Source of the DNA: Isoetes taiwanensis
Lineage: Eukaryota; Streptophyta; Lycopodiopsida; Isoetales; Isoetaceae
Direction of reading: 5' to 3'
Assembly: GCA_021234155.1 (NCBI GenBank)
Contig: JAJEKV010000169.1
Coordinates: 357,344-421,343, forward strand
DNA length: 64,000 nt
The notes under the pieces were generated by a model. That model was not told the DNA's origin. It was given only the letters and a program-made list of their open reading frames with translations, and ran no database searches. A program made the translations under genes and the position numbers. Position 1 is the stretch's first letter; each line of letters starts with the position of its first letter. Shown here piece after piece: positions 35,782-48,152 of this stretch.

Positions 35782-37554
35782 TGTGACGTTCCACGTATTT
35801 ATATGCCTTTTGGGTATAAATACATGACACGTCACTATGAATAATTAATGGTGCATTAATTATTCATAAGCTAAGGGTAACTATGTTCATCATTAATTAT
35901 TAAGGTGGAAACGTAATCCTAAACTCTAATTTGAATTTAGGGCTTAACCTAATATTAAAATGGCTAAAATATTAAATTAATTAACGATAACCAATCTAGA
36001 ATTACCACCTAGTCCAAATCGATTGGGCAAGGCAGACCTGCTAACTTGGGATACTTAAATTGGGGTTTCCACCTTCAATTTGCCCCAATTCGATTTGGGG
36101 GCAGTTGGAGGAGGAGGAGGAGCTTGTTCAACCAGCAAGGCATGGAGGACCTGAGAGATGGGAGATCTAGCTCAGATACCAGTTAGTAGGCTTAGTTAGC
36201 TTGAGATTCTAGCTAGGATTAATCCTTGTATGAATAGATGTATGGTTAATCTCTATTTTATATTCTATTCAAAACTATGGATGGATGGATGTATAAGGAT
36301 GGCTCTCTTTCTGTTCCTCCTGTGTTGTATGGGTAAAAAGGGGGTAGAGACCTAAAGGCCATATAGAAGTAGAAATGTTCCTAGTTAGGACCCTTAAAAC
36401 CCAATAATTGCGGCATATGCACAAGCGCCCACCTGGCTGTGGATGCTATGTTGTGATAAAGCATCAGATAACAGGTATGATGGTGAAACGGGGGTGGTAT
36501 CCTAGGAGCCTAGCATAGCTACAAGATTCCTATAGTGTGTTAGGCTTATAATCAGTCACTGAAGGAGCCGGGTATGGGTCTGACACTTCCTGGGACGCAA
36601 AATACGTGCCTATAGGGATGTCCTGGGCTCGAACGGGCGCGGTGAGCCGAACTTTAGATTTAGGGGAGTAAGTCGCGTACGGATGCGGGGCTGCTAAAGT
36701 GGCACATGTCCTCTAGCACATCCAGGGATCCATTGTGCCCGGGGAGGGGGCGCCTCCCTAACATGCCTCATCAGACCGGGGAGATGTAACCCAGAGTAGC
36801 CTCATAGGGTGCTTCCATGAGATTGCATCTCCAAAAGGCTACAATCACGCCATAGCATGCATGTTTCAACCTATCTGCAAAGTGTGCACAGGAGGGATGG
36901 ATGGAGTGGATTACTCTAGCCATTGTTCTATGCCAGCCAATGCCATGTTATACCTTTGTCTATTGTTATCTGGAGGCCTTGACTGTCAGTCGACCCCCTT
37001 GAGTCTGAGTCTGGGGTAGAAGCCTCATTTATGGTGCATTTCCTTTGTTACATTGGTATTCTGTTGTATTCATATTGATGATGATGGGCCACCCTTCGTG
37101 GTGGTATATTATTTGTTTGTATTGTTGTCAGGTGCTAACATATATGTATGCTTTCGCTATATAGGATTTCCATAGAAGGCGTGGGACGAAAGACACCTCC
37201 GTGTCCTTCACCCGGACACTTGCCTTTCTCCCGGGGGATTCACCTATATACAATATGGATATGCCATCTGCGTTACTAGGGTAGCAAGAAAACCCATAGT
37301 ATACAGTCCAAAAGAACTAGAAAAATACCCATATCGAAAATGTACAGGCTTAAAATATTGCAAAATATGATAAAAACCACCCCTTTCCATATATTTTCGT
37401 ACGAAAGCTCTCCAGAAATAACCCATTTCTTATAACTCAGATGGTTCATACGGGATTTCAGGGTGAACCCCCCTTGGCCTTTCTGTGGTGATGGAGTCGC
37501 GGGGAATTTTCCTTTATACAATGGGAGCATCGTATAGATTCGGAGAGCATCACA
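35782..37554 (+). repeat. 3' LTR of the Gypsy-like element
   Basis: Starts TGTGACGTTCCACG and ends GAGCATCACA. It matches the interrupted 5' LTR along its whole length except for the insert at 37233-37473. Confidence 0.93.
37233..37473. mobile_element. Small inverted-repeat insertion in the 3' LTR
   Basis: A 241 bp block absent from the 5' LTR. Its ends are GGGGGATTCACC and, inverted, GGGGGGTTCACC. TTGCCTTTCT lies just before it and TTGGCCTTTCT just after, a possible imperfect duplication. Class not assigned. Confidence 0.6.
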
Positions 37555-37879
37555 AAAGGTTACAAGTCCAACACACATTCTACTATTCTCCTCCTTAAAT
37601 TCACATCTATCAAGTCTTAGTAGTATTTCTTGTTCGGTTCCAAATTAAAACATCTAGTTTATATTAGAAGTAGGAGATGCAATATTCCTCATGTAGCTGC
37701 ACACCTAGTTTTTATCTATTAGTCTATAGGCACAACATCCTACGATACACCTAGTTTTAATCTTTGTCTATGTGCACGAACATCCTACCACGACTCTATA
37801 CTATGTAGTTATGGTATGTTGGAGCATCGTTCATTTTCTTGCCAAGGCAAATATAAAGCCATGATTAAGAAAGCAAGGT

Positions 37880-38235
37880 GCCATCGCAGAGGAGGTTGCC
37901 CTTAAGGAGTTGTTACTTTTGAGTTATCATCGAGGAAAAAGAATATGTACAAGTTGCAAAGATATGGAAAGGATGTGCAATCGTTTAGTGAAGCATCTCG
38001 CAACGCTGGAAAACAAAGTGTAGGTGTTGCAACATTTGGACATGAATGAAATTCGTTTAAGAGGTTCAATGAATATGCCAGAAGAACTATATAAAGAAAA
38101 GGAATGGATTGTATGGAAACATAGAAATGCAGCATACGTTTTATGTCAATGCAAAATCCAATGCCGCCCCCAATTCATTCATAAAGTTAAATTCTATGCT
38201 GATGGCAGCAGAGCAGTAGTCTACAATTTATCTTG
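37880..38235 (+). pseudogene. Exon-like 5' part of an unrecognised gene
   Basis: One forward frame is open for about 118 codons except for a single TAG at 38021-38023. It begins about QGAIAEEVALKELLLL, continues through CTSCKDMERMCNRL and a helical charged segment (LQHLDMNEIRLRG), then EKEWIVWKHRNAAYVLCQC and FYADGSRAVVYNLS, and ends at a GT donor (TCTTG|GTAGT) at 38235/38236. The first half looks coiled-coil. The frame and phase match the downstream exon-like piece at 51858-52051, so I read them as one gene split by an intron that now contains LINE-A. I do not recognise the family. The TAG could be a real lesion or be avoided by unseen splicing. Confidence 0.5.
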
Positions 38236-38593
38236 GTAGTTTTTTTTTTTTTGATAGCAAGAGTCAGTTTTACCATTAATTATAAAATCTCAGGTACATA
38301 GCATGGCTGTGCTTTATAGGGAAGCACATGAAAGGTAACAGATCATTTTAGAGCATCATATTATCAATATGAGCTCTGTAACAACAAGCCTATTATCAAC
38401 AGGAAAAATAGCAGTATGCTAATACTCCAGTAACAAAATGATCCTAGGTGTGAACAGATCCAAGAAGTCTGAATTCACTTGTTGAGGAAGGTAACTCTCT
38501 GTTTGAACTGCAAACACCTGCAAAAAGGCAATCCTTCCCGAAAAATAAAATAGATCAAGATTAGACAAGAGCAAGAGTGTGACTGGTAGATGG

Positions 38594-39070
38594 CTATGGA
38601 AGAGGGAGTCCATGATCAGTGAAGAAGACATCATTGAAGTAGGCATTAAAGGGGTCAGTGGATCCAAAGAAGTATTGATTCGGGCCCCAATTATTGGTGA
38701 AGAAAAGCCTGAATTTATCCCTGTCCTCCAGTAAAATCAGCAGGGAGCCATACAGATCAGCTTGAAGTTTATGATTGTAGTACATGGTTCTGTATCTTGT
38801 CAGCTGCCTTTCAGTGAGAATGAAATGATGATTGGCCAAGAAAGCCCAAAGGCAGTGAATCTGAACCACTTCCCTGCAAAAGATAGATGCCCAAAGGTCT
38901 TCACTTTCTTTCAGATACCTCATGTGTCCCCTCTTCATAAGAAAAGACTCCATAGATGTTGCCAAGTCATTTTTCATGACTCGATCCACTGAGTGTTGGC
39001 TGAATGGCGAGTTGTCATCGAATTTCCTTGCTCTCTCACCACGCAGGAAATCAAGATATTCTAGGTTCAT
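38594..39070 (-). pseudogene. LINE-A C-terminal extension or third ORF
   Basis: A frame of about 160 codons directly after the ORF2 zinc-binding domain, in a different frame from it (the longest open form starts at 39100). It reads LEYLDFLRGERARKFDD, SMESFLMKRGHMRYLKE and LTRYRTMYYNHKLQADLYG. It may be the real C-terminus of ORF2 moved by a frameshift near 39070, or a separate ORF. I see no RNase H motif and know no name for it. Confidence 0.5.
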
Positions 39071-42000
39071 CAGAAAGTAAAACATTAGAATCCACAACAT
39101 TTAAATTGGAAGCAAATAAATTGTAAAACCCCCTATAAGCACCATAGAGCTCCCATTTCCTGTCATGATTAGTTCCAAATTTATTTTTATGAGCAGTAGC
39201 AATAGTTTCAAAGTCAAATTGGAAATTCATCTTAATCCAGAAAACTGAAGGTCTTTTCTTCCCATACAAAACACGATTTCTAGCCTTCCAGATATTCCAA
39301 AGAGCAATGAAAATAACTGTGTTATTAAAACTGTCATCATTTTGGATCAAGGAAAGCAAATTTCCATCATAATGAATCCCAAACTTTCCAGCAATCCAAT
39401 TCCAAAAACTATTCAACTTAGTGCAGCTGAAAATGTGAGACATATCTTCAATATCATTGCATCCCAAAGGGCAATCTGGCATAATATTAGGATATCTTTT
39501 AGAAAGGGAGTGTAAGTTACTTAAACTGCCATTTGCAAGAAGCCATATACAGTAGGATATTTTGGGAGGGCAATATGAATCCCAAACATTCTTGAAGAGA
39601 CCTTTTAGCTAAGCATGATTAATACCCCATTTGGTCATTGCCTTGATATTATTAGGATCATAGGATAGGGACTTATAGACATCTCTCACTTTGTAATCAA
39701 ACTTGCCAGAGACCAGTCACCTTTCCCCGAGTTAGGAGAAAGATTTGACAAAAAAGGCTTGATGAGGAGATAGACTTTTCTGTCAGAGGAGGTACCTCTG
39801 ATGATATTTTTAAGAGCAGTCCAAGAAATTGGTCTACCTCCAATTAGAAGATCTCTTATGTAATACAGACCAGCATCATGCCATTTCTTACATATCCTAG
39901 GGTGTTTGATTGCCAGAACATTGGAATTATGATTAGCTAGGATGGGGTTCCAAAAGATAGGCATATCAGAGTGCAAATGATCTGGTGAGATGAGGAAATA
40001 GGGAGAGATGGAATTCCAAGCCTTAATCAGATTGCTCATCCAAGGAGAGATATTTGGAGCAGTTTTCAAATGAATAAAGGCAGAGTTTGGTAACAGATGA
40101 TGAACAGATGGATGTCCAGAAGGATGGCTGAGATTAATCCAGAATCTGATGAATTTGTGAGCAGGAGATTGGCTCCCATAAATGGCTTTCCAAACAAATT
40201 TACCTGCAAGAGATTGGGCTTGGAGGAAAAGGTCCTTGCATCCAAGACCACCTGCTGTTTTTGTCTTGCAGATAGAATTGCCTTTCCAAATAAAATTTCT
40301 GATAATTTTTTGAAGCTCAAGATAAATACACTTTGGAGCAACAAGAGCAGTAGAAAAGTAGACATGAGAGCTTGCAAGAACAGAGTTAGCAATGATAGTT
40401 CTACCAGCTAGGGTGAGATAATTCCTATAATTATTCAGCTTTTTTTTAATTCTTTGAAGAATAGGATTCCAAAGCCCTTTTAAGCTGTGATCTAGAGATA
40501 AAGGCATTCCTAAAAGCTTAGTAGCTTGACCCGAAGGGAGAACATTAATACCAAGAACCTGTTGATGGGGAAGATCACCAATAATTAAGCTTTTATTGAC
40601 ATTGAGATAAATCCCAGAAGCAGTTGAGAATTGATAGATGACTTTTAAGAAACAATCAATATTTGCCAAATCAGCTTCAAGGAAGGAGAAAGTGTCATCA
40701 GCATATTGAAGCATGGTGAGATACTCATCTGAGTTAGGGAGTTTAAGACCCTTGATTTGGCCATTTTCCTGATAATAAGAGATGACTTTTGTGAGCAAAT
40801 CAGCTGCTACTAGAAATAGATAAGGTGCAAGAGGACACCCTTGTCTAACACCACAGGATAGAGAGAAAAAACCAGAGGGCACACCATTTATAAGCACAGC
40901 TGATTTGGATCTAAGATTGAGCCCAAGGATCAGATTGATGAGCTTGGGATGAAAACCAAGCTTGGCCATGGCAAATTCTAGAAAATCCCATCTGACCGAG
41001 TCAAAGGCTCTCTTGAAGTCCAATTTGAGAAGTATGCAATTTTGGTTTGAAATTTTGTTCCAATGTAAACCCTCCATAGCTGCCACATAATTATCAAGAA
41101 TGTATCTCTTAGGGGGGGAAAACTGACTGATTGGGGCTGATATTTCTTTGAAGATAGGTATTGATTCTCAGAGCAATAATCTTGGCACAAAGCTTATAAG
41201 AAGTATTAGTGAGAGAGATAGGTCTCCAATCTTGAAACTTATTAGGATGATCAACTTTTGGAATCAAAGCTATGAAACCACTAGCAATAGAAGTCCGAAG
41301 GCAGTCATTATTCCAGAAGTCATGAATCATGGAAGTAATATCGTCTTTAAGGATATCCCAGAACTTAACATAAAACTCAGCTGGCAGCCCATCAGGACCT
41401 GGAGATTTTTCCTTGCTGAAAGAAGAAAGGGTAGAGAAGATTTCAAGCTGAGAAGGAGGATCACTTATAGAAGCATTCATCATTTCAGGAGCAGCAGGCA
41501 GGATATCATTGACCAGGTTTTTAAAATCACTTGCTTTTGCCATGTCATTAAAAGGAATAGGCTTGTCCTTAAAAATATCCATATATTTGTCTCTGAAGAA
41601 AGAAGCAATATCAGAGTGTGAAGAATATTTATTTCCACTATCATCCTCAACTTCTGTAATAGAGTTTCTAAGCACCCTGCTTTTAGCTACCCTGAAGAAA
41701 AATTTTGAGCTACCAGAATCCATTTGATTAGAGTATTTGATCTTACATCTGATGGCAGATCCCTTGGCCTCCATCTCCTCAATGTTTCTAATCTTTCTTT
41801 CCAGAACCTCCTCTCTAATTTGCAGGTTTAAATTAGTTGGATCTTGTTGAAGTAAAGATTTGACTTCCTTCATGAACATGAGAAGCTGATTCTTTTCCTT
41901 TTCACTCTGAAGATGCCTATGTTTGGACCATTTTTTGATCCAAGATTTAATAGCTTTGATTTTATAATAGAACTGATTCCCCTGATTCATACCTATGTTA

Positions 42001-42848
42001 TCAGCAGCAATATTAACCATTCTGACAGAAAGATCCTCATAGAAGGTAGTAAACTGAGAGCAAAAGTTCTCATTATCCAGCAGAGATGTATTGAACTTAT
42101 AAGGGGTACTTCCTTGCCTTTGAATTCTGGTGACATGAGAAGTGTGAAGAAACTGAGGTTGATGATCAGAAATAGAAGTTCCTTCATCACTAGAGACATA
42201 ACTGTTATCCCAGAAGGAAGTGGAAGGATTGGAAACATAAAATCTGTCCAAAGTACAGTAGACTCTATCTTTATCTTTTTGCTTATTAGACCAGGTATAA
42301 TTGGCAGTTGAAGAGGGGATATAGATCAGGCCATTATCTGATAGAAGAGAGTTCCAGGCTTGTCTCTCAGATCTAGACATATTGGTTTTGTTCCCTAATT
42401 TCAGGTCCCAGGAAGGAGTGTTATTGAAATCCCCAGCTAGAATCCAATTATCCAAATTTTGAGAGGCTAGCCAAGAATTGATCTCTTTCCAAACAGGTTC
42501 TCTATCATTTGGATTAGTTGGAGCATAGATGTTGACAATACCAAAGATAGAGTTGGAAACAGAAAGAGAAACAGCTTGCCAGGTTCTGGAGGGACCATTA
42601 TAACAAGAGATATGATTGAGGTCAGCCCTCCAGATGATAGCAAGGCCACCACTCGCCCCAGCAGAATCAATCCAAATAGAGGAGAAATTGGGATAAATCC
42701 ATTCACCCAAGTTACTAGATTCAAAGGAGGGAAGCTTGGTCTCCTGAAGAAGGATAATATCAGCGTTGTAAACCCTGATTTGAGCAATGGCTCTTCTCCT
42801 TTTAAGAGGGCCTTTAATTCCTCTAAGGTTCCAAGATAAAATCTTCAT
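39051..42848 (-). pseudogene. LINE-A ORF2: endonuclease and reverse transcriptase
   Basis: It starts at ATG 42848 (MKILSWNLRGIKGP), 42 bases after ORF1 ends. The N-terminal AP endonuclease shows IILLQETKLPS, WILAGDFNNT and TSISDHQPQF. RT shows SPGPDGLPAEFYVKF, FIALIPKVDHP, WRPISLTNTSYKL, LKLDFKRAFDSVRWDF, GVRQGCPLAPYLF and the catalytic LQYADDTFSF (near 40694-40716). The C-terminus has CPLGCNDIEDMSHIFSC, a zf-RVT zinc-binding pattern. Lesions: one extra C in a C7 run near 41112 shifts the frame; a second shift lies near 39690; a TAG lies near 39609. Known role: it nicks target DNA and copies the element RNA in place. Confidence 0.95.
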
Positions 42849-42890
42849 ATCCAGAAAAAGATTAAGGAAAGAAGGAAATAAGGAGAGAAT

Positions 42891-43802
42891 TCAATATCTA
42901 GATGTTTTGGATTTCTTCTTGCTCCTTGTATTTTGAGCAGGAGTCTTATTCAAACCTGATATGAACCTCCCTTTGTTGTTCCCAACCTTTTTACTAGACT
43001 TATTGGCTAGATGATCCTTTTCAGACTTAGATGTTTTGGTAGAATTTTCAAGAAGATACTCCTCTTTCCCCCAGTTCTCTTTATCGATTATTTGACCCTC
43101 ACCATCACTATGATCACTATCATCAGAATAACCACCAGGATAAAAATGAAACATAGAATTATTATCAAGATTATTTAATGGAGCAGAATGTTTAACTTGC
43201 CTGGAATTTTCATGTGGCTCCAGCTGTTCTTCTGCAGCATCTTTATCTTGTGGAGTCTCAGGGACAAAGTCATAAGTATCCAAGTTGTTGACCTCATTTT
43301 CCTGTGAGAGATCCTTATCTTCTGGGCCAAGAACCATTTGCAGGGAAGCTAGCTGATCTGCAACTTTGCTAGATATTCTTGGAGGACTCAGGGGCACATT
43401 TATGATGGGATAGTCCAAATCAATGAGAGATGGCAGGGATGGTTGAACAGTAGAGGTGTGAGTAGGCTGGATGTTAGGTGAGGGGGTCTCAGATGTTTGT
43501 GGTGCAGGAAAGGCATTAGGGGGACGACAGACTTTGCTCTTATGCAAATCAAGATCTAAATTATTATTTGGGTCAGATAATACCTGAAAAGTGTTTTGAC
43601 AGTCTATATGCAGCTTATCTTGAAGTTGAATCATACTCCCTTGTTGCACATTAGAAGTTATGTTTTGTTGAATTAGGCTTGCTGGAGTAGTAGAAGAGGT
43701 CTGTGAATTCTTTTCAGTTGAATTCATCTTCTGCTTAGCTTTACCCTGAGATTTCATAGGTAATGATCCGGTCTTGCTCACATTTTTTATTGGGAAGTCC
43801 AT
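42891..43802 (-). pseudogene. LINE-A ORF1, C-terminal part
   Basis: An open frame of 303 codons ending 42 bases before ORF2. It is low-complexity, rich in Ser, Asn, Asp and Lys, with an acidic patch (YSDDSDHSDGEGQ) and a basic tail (TRSKKKSKTSRY). It continues the frame of 49512-50939 across the LINE-B2 insertion: when the insert and one 8 bp duplication are left out, the reading frame joins without a shift. The ATG at 43802 is therefore internal. Confidence 0.85.
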
Positions 43803-43956
43803 AAGACTATAAGAATATAGAATATGAATAGAATATGATTTTATCGTCCACGGAGACCAACTGGCCTATGGGACCCAAGTACAAAGAGAGAGCAGCAGGC
43901 GCATTACTACCAGGATTAAAAAACCCCCGCCCCGAAGGGTTTTCGGGGGAAAAACC

Positions 43957-45045
43957 TTAGTAGCAATAAGGATGCTGACATACTGCACAGTTATATACAT
44001 AATCACAAAGCACGGTGAGGTTAATGTCGGACGAGGGGGCATAACCGAGTCCCACATCCATTACCTCCTGGAGATCTGATCCCAACAAGCCTCTGAGAGG
44101 CCGTGCTCGATAGCTCATGCAGGGGCCCGATGGGGCACAACTAACCGAGCATACCGAGCCCCCATATGCTGTTGCATGTGACAAGCCCGGGAGGGCGTGA
44201 CTTTCATCCTCAATGGTGCCACTGTTGACAAGACGGCGGACTCGGCCCTCCCCGCGGCCCGAATCCATCTCCTGCCTCAATGCGAGGTGGTGTGCACCCC
44301 GTCGCGAATGGAAGCAATCACCTGGCGCTTTTTTCATGGGTAGATGGGTGCGCGGAGTAGTGGTGTGGGCCCCTCGTGAGCATGGGATTAACTTGTCGTC
44401 GATAATTTGCCACCTTGACATGTGACCGGGGCCTCTCAGCATCCCAAAGCTTGGCCATGAAGCAAGCATCCAATCTTTGCTTCAAGGCAGCGTTCCTTCC
44501 TGGTGTATGCACCGTCCACATCACATGCCCGCAAATTCCATCGCGAGAACCACCGGGCTTGCTTGTCTTTCCAGCCCGAAGCTTTGAGTCGCCAAGGGCC
44601 CATCGCCAACGCCAAAGCAAGGTTGGGCAGCCCAGGGCTTCATCCATAGCCACCACCTTCGGGAAGTAAATAATGTGACGTTCCAGTAGCAGACCCTCAG
44701 AATGGAAGGAAGCCTGTTTCTGGAGCAAGATCTGATATGGGACCCGGATTTGACTCCGGTGCCGGGCCAAGAAGGCCTTACAGACCTGCTCTAGATCATT
44801 CCAAGTGGTGAGGGATATCACCGGCCCCACACCTCTTGCCCCATAGAGGAGGACCGGCTCAACCAAGGCCCCGAACAAGTGTGCTGGTGACCCCATGCAT
44901 ACTGACTACGCCTTGTGGTACCTTGTTTTGCATTGCATCTGAGGGCTTTCCGGCTGCAGATGACCCGTAACCTAATGGATGCATCCCAAAGTGTGGTAGT
45001 AGAAAACTCAATGCCCAAATACTTATAAGATCGAGCCACCTCCAC
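43957..45045 (-). pseudogene. LINE-B2 C-terminal region after RT
   Basis: Overlapping open frames read ARSYKYLGIEFSTT (RT thumb-like), SPAHLFGALVEPVLLYGA and TWNDLEQVCKAFLARH. The LYG and NDLE motifs are usual after the RT core in several LINE clades. Frame changes near 44890 and 44460 break it. Confidence 0.72.
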
Positions 45046-45132
45046 TACCTGCCCTTTTTGGTAAGTGAATGAGGGAAGGCGTGGAGTGCCGATGATGGGA
45101 CCAACAAACCCTCGCCTTGGCCAAGTTAACTC

Positions 45133-45919
45133 TCATGCCCGTGAATTGGCGTAAAGTATCCAAAGCATCCGGTGGCGTTGCATGTCCTCTCGGGTATATA
45201 TCGGCAGGTCAACATCATCGGCATATATGAGTTGCGGATTATGTGGTGCATCAACTGAGTGCTTTCGGCCTAGCCATTCTTCTAGCTGGTCAATGTACAA
45301 GCCGAAGAGCGCCGGGGATAGAGGGCAGCCCCGGCGCACCCCAATGCTACTAACAACTGGCTCCCCCCCGGTGTGAGACGACCGGAGCAAGCCTCGTATA
45401 GATACGTAAATAGCATTACGCAAGTCGTGGGGGTCCCCGTACCGCCTCAATCGTCCCACAACTTATCCCGAGGCATTGTGTCAAAAGCCTTTGCTAAATC
45501 CACAAAGCAACAAAGACAAAGTTCTGGCGTTGATTCCTAAGCTATCCTCTATGAGTGTTCGCAGAGTGAAGATATGGTCAATAGTAGAATGCCAGGGCGA
45601 AGCCCGTCACTGGGTGAGCCCGCACTTCTCCATCCTTCCGCCCAAAGTGTCGGGCCGGCCGCCAAGAATCCCGGCAAGCAACTTGGCAAAGACGAATCCC
45701 GACCATAATGGTAATGATAGTTGGTGGGGTCAGGGGGGTCCCCGCTTTGTATATGGGCACAACTCTACCGGTAGTCCAAAGGCGGGGTAAGCCTTCTTGC
45801 AATGCCCCTGTTGAAGAGTCTTTGTGAGAACCGGCACCATTGGGGGCCCGCCCACTTGAGAAGCTCACCGCATACCATCCAAATCTCTGCCTTCCCGTTA
45901 GCGGGCGTTGGAGGCCCAT
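45133..45919 (-). pseudogene. LINE-B2 reverse transcriptase, frameshifted
   Basis: The frame from 45919 reads GRVVPIYKAGTPLTPP and TIITIMVG (near 45700-45720). After a shift, the frame from 45459 reads IGVRRGCPLSPALFGLYID (near 45300-45345) and the catalytic box LIYADDVDLPIY (45209-45235). The catalytic Asp pair is intact. Loss of frame between 45460 and 45578 makes this copy inactive. Confidence 0.88.
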
Positions 45920-46817
45920 TATGACATCCCCTTCAAGAATGACCCGTGGCTAGGCCTCCGTCACGGGAGGTATGCTGCCTCGGCTTCCCATTGGGTCATA
46001 CACCGCCGCAAAGTATCTCACCCATTGTTCCTGGTAATATTTCCTGGGTCGTCAGGCAGCTTACTCAAGACCTTTCTCGAGAAGGCCCTAGGGTGGCGGT
46101 CCTAGTAGACCAAACATGTCTGTCGGTGCTCCGCCAAGATACCCGCTTTCTTGGTCTTGAGGAAGGAGCGGTATTGACGGGACGGCTGCCCGCAGCGAAT
46201 GGTGGGGTCCAGCACTTGGCGAGCCATCGTTTTCAGCTCGGCATTCGGGCCATCGAACCCGGTGATTGCGGGGAAGGTGGTTGCAGCCCCTCGTGGGATG
46301 GAGTCGAGAGCGGCCTCTCCCAAAGCATCCGCCGCCACCCTCGAGGAGCCGGTTCAGTTTGGAGGGTCTGGCTGTTGAAGTGTGGGGAGCTGCGGACTAC
46401 CGGCTCATGTTCAAGCATCCTCGCATAGACGCCGCATGATCATAGTCCGACGCAAACCGCGGTACATGGGGTTTTGGGGCAATGGGTGCTCGGTTGGCCT
46501 GCCAATCTATCTCGCAAGAACGGGGCTGATGGTGAATCTACTTCCTCGCCCCGACCCACCGGCCCCGACAAGCGGTAAACCAAGTGTAGGCATTGCTTTC
46601 GTCTGCTAGCACGTAATCCACCACACCGGTGCCGCCCCACAGTTCTCCCGTCTACAAGTGAAGCGGCTGGAGGGCGGCCATCACCGCTAGCCCATTGCAA
46701 ATGACCAGGTCAAAGATACCGCCCGAAAGAATAGCAGGCCGGGCCATACCGCGTCACCGGTCGGGTTATCCGACCCTTGGCCAAACCATCTCTGCGGGGT
46801 CCATTTGCAACACATCC
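45920..46817 (-). pseudogene. LINE-B2 region between endonuclease and RT
   Basis: GC-rich sequence with several overlapping open frames and no recognisable motif, as is usual for the linker in a decayed LINE ORF2. No frame is continuous. Confidence 0.5.
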
Positions 46818-47330
46818 TCAGCTAGAGGTGCAAATTTTGGGATCTGCTCTGCCCGTGGCAAGGCGCATTGAAATCCCCAAGCAACATGACCTTGCCCAAT
46901 TGTTCAGACTGGCGTATGTCATCATATAGATCGACATAGGGCTCCCCGCCTCCCACATCCAAGTGCGGTGGTAAAGCTGTTGCTCGCAAAGATGTGGGAA
47001 GTAGCAAGCCGCCACAAAGAGGGCTGCTATCGCCGTTTCCGCACTGCACTCCACGTATTCTCTGTTGTGCCCCGCCTTTGCAATGGGAGACCGATTGGGC
47101 CAAGGTCGTCCGGTAGTAACATGCAATTCCTCCGTCCTCGCTTTCCCGGTGCACTCATTGAAGACCGAGTAGCGCTGGTATCCTGGCAAATCAGGTAGCC
47201 TGTGACCAGCATGTTCCCATGTTTCCATGAGGAAGATAAGGTCCATGTCCATGGCGGCGGAATTGAGATCGCCCCCTTCGCCATGGGAAGCCGCGGCAAT
47301 TCCGGATACCACGCCAGGCACGATCCCTAT
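46818..47330 (-). pseudogene. LINE-B2 AP-like endonuclease, frameshifted
   Basis: The motifs are MDMDLIFLMETWEHAG (catalytic Glu), GYQRYSVFNEC, then in the next frame VMLLGDFNAP (46862-46895). It matches LINE-B1 24768-25390. At least one frameshift near 47150 and one near 46950 are needed to read it through. Confidence 0.85.
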
Positions 47331-48152
47331 TTAGTGGCGTGCATCGCCACTTCAGGTCGGTGGTAGTGGTGGTCCCGGGGGAGCGGAAGATGTGGATGCT
47401 TGTGCGCTGGGGGCCCCTCGGAGGGGACTTCGAGGGGCGGTGTTCGTGATCCCCGCGGGCCGCTTGAATTCCTGCATCCTTCCTGGACCAGCCTGGCCGC
47501 CCCTCCATGTCTGGGCGGTCCACGACTTTAGCGACTCACGCCGGGTCTCTTGCCGTGGCGGGGTCAAGTCCCTCCAACGACAAAGCCGCCCCTTCAACTT
47601 CCGGCCACGACGGGATGGCCACCCTCGGGCTGCACGCTCTCAATCGTGAAGATGACCACCGGGCGTCCGGGCGGCCCGAATTCCATGGCGACTTCGCCTT
47701 TACAATGGTCACATCATCCGGTCCAAGATGCGTTATGCAGAGTTGGGAAGTGAGATGTTCTCCCGACTCCTCCGTCGGGCCTCGCGACTACCACATTCGC
47801 GGCTCCTGGCGTCTGTTCACAGGCTTCGGCGGGGGCGCACTGTGTGTTGGTTGAGGTGGGTGAGGCATAGGGCTGTGGGCCGGGCCGGGGGTGGTGGCGG
47901 CCCGGCGTGATCTGATGTGTCCGCGGCCAGTGTTCCGTGCTGGCGCCACAGTAGGTTGGTGGGTTCAGCGGGGTTGGTGTGTTCTTTGTTGTGGTTTTAC
48001 GTTCTCCCGTCACGGGCTCGGTTCTTGCAGGATGTTGTCATGTCTTGCCATCTCCCGCATGCAATGGCGGAGTTGCTCATGTGCCTCAGCATGGAGGCCC
48101 TTGCCTTCTTGTCGGGCAACGGCCACCCGCAGCCCCCAGCTCGATCTGCGTG
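47331..48152 (-). pseudogene. LINE-B2 linker or ORF1 C-terminal region
   Basis: Pro/Thr-rich open frames (for example 47714-48013) without motifs, between the coiled-coil ORF1 and the endonuclease. Confidence 0.4.

Larger units (their letters stand above)
12354..37554 (+). mobile_element. Gypsy-like LTR retrotransposon, degenerate, heavily nested
   Basis: The LTRs at 12354-18576 and 35782-37554 both start TGTGACG. The 5' copy ends CGTCACA, a perfect inverted match; the 3' copy ends CATCACA. An iMet-type PBS follows the first LTR and a PPT precedes the second, which fixes plus orientation. The flanks AAATG and AAAGG are a likely 5 bp target duplication with one change. Without its three inserts the 5' LTR is about 1545 bp; without its one insert the 3' LTR is about 1532 bp. 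The interior keeps a gag-type zinc knuckle at 33829-33957 but no readable RT. The superfamily is inferred from LTR length, PBS and general form, so a large non-autonomous element is also possible. Confidence 0.85.

Noticed and set aside
41148-41621. Plus-strand 157-codon frame opposite LINE-A ORF2
   Set aside because: It is antisense to the clear endonuclease-RT frame; no domain.
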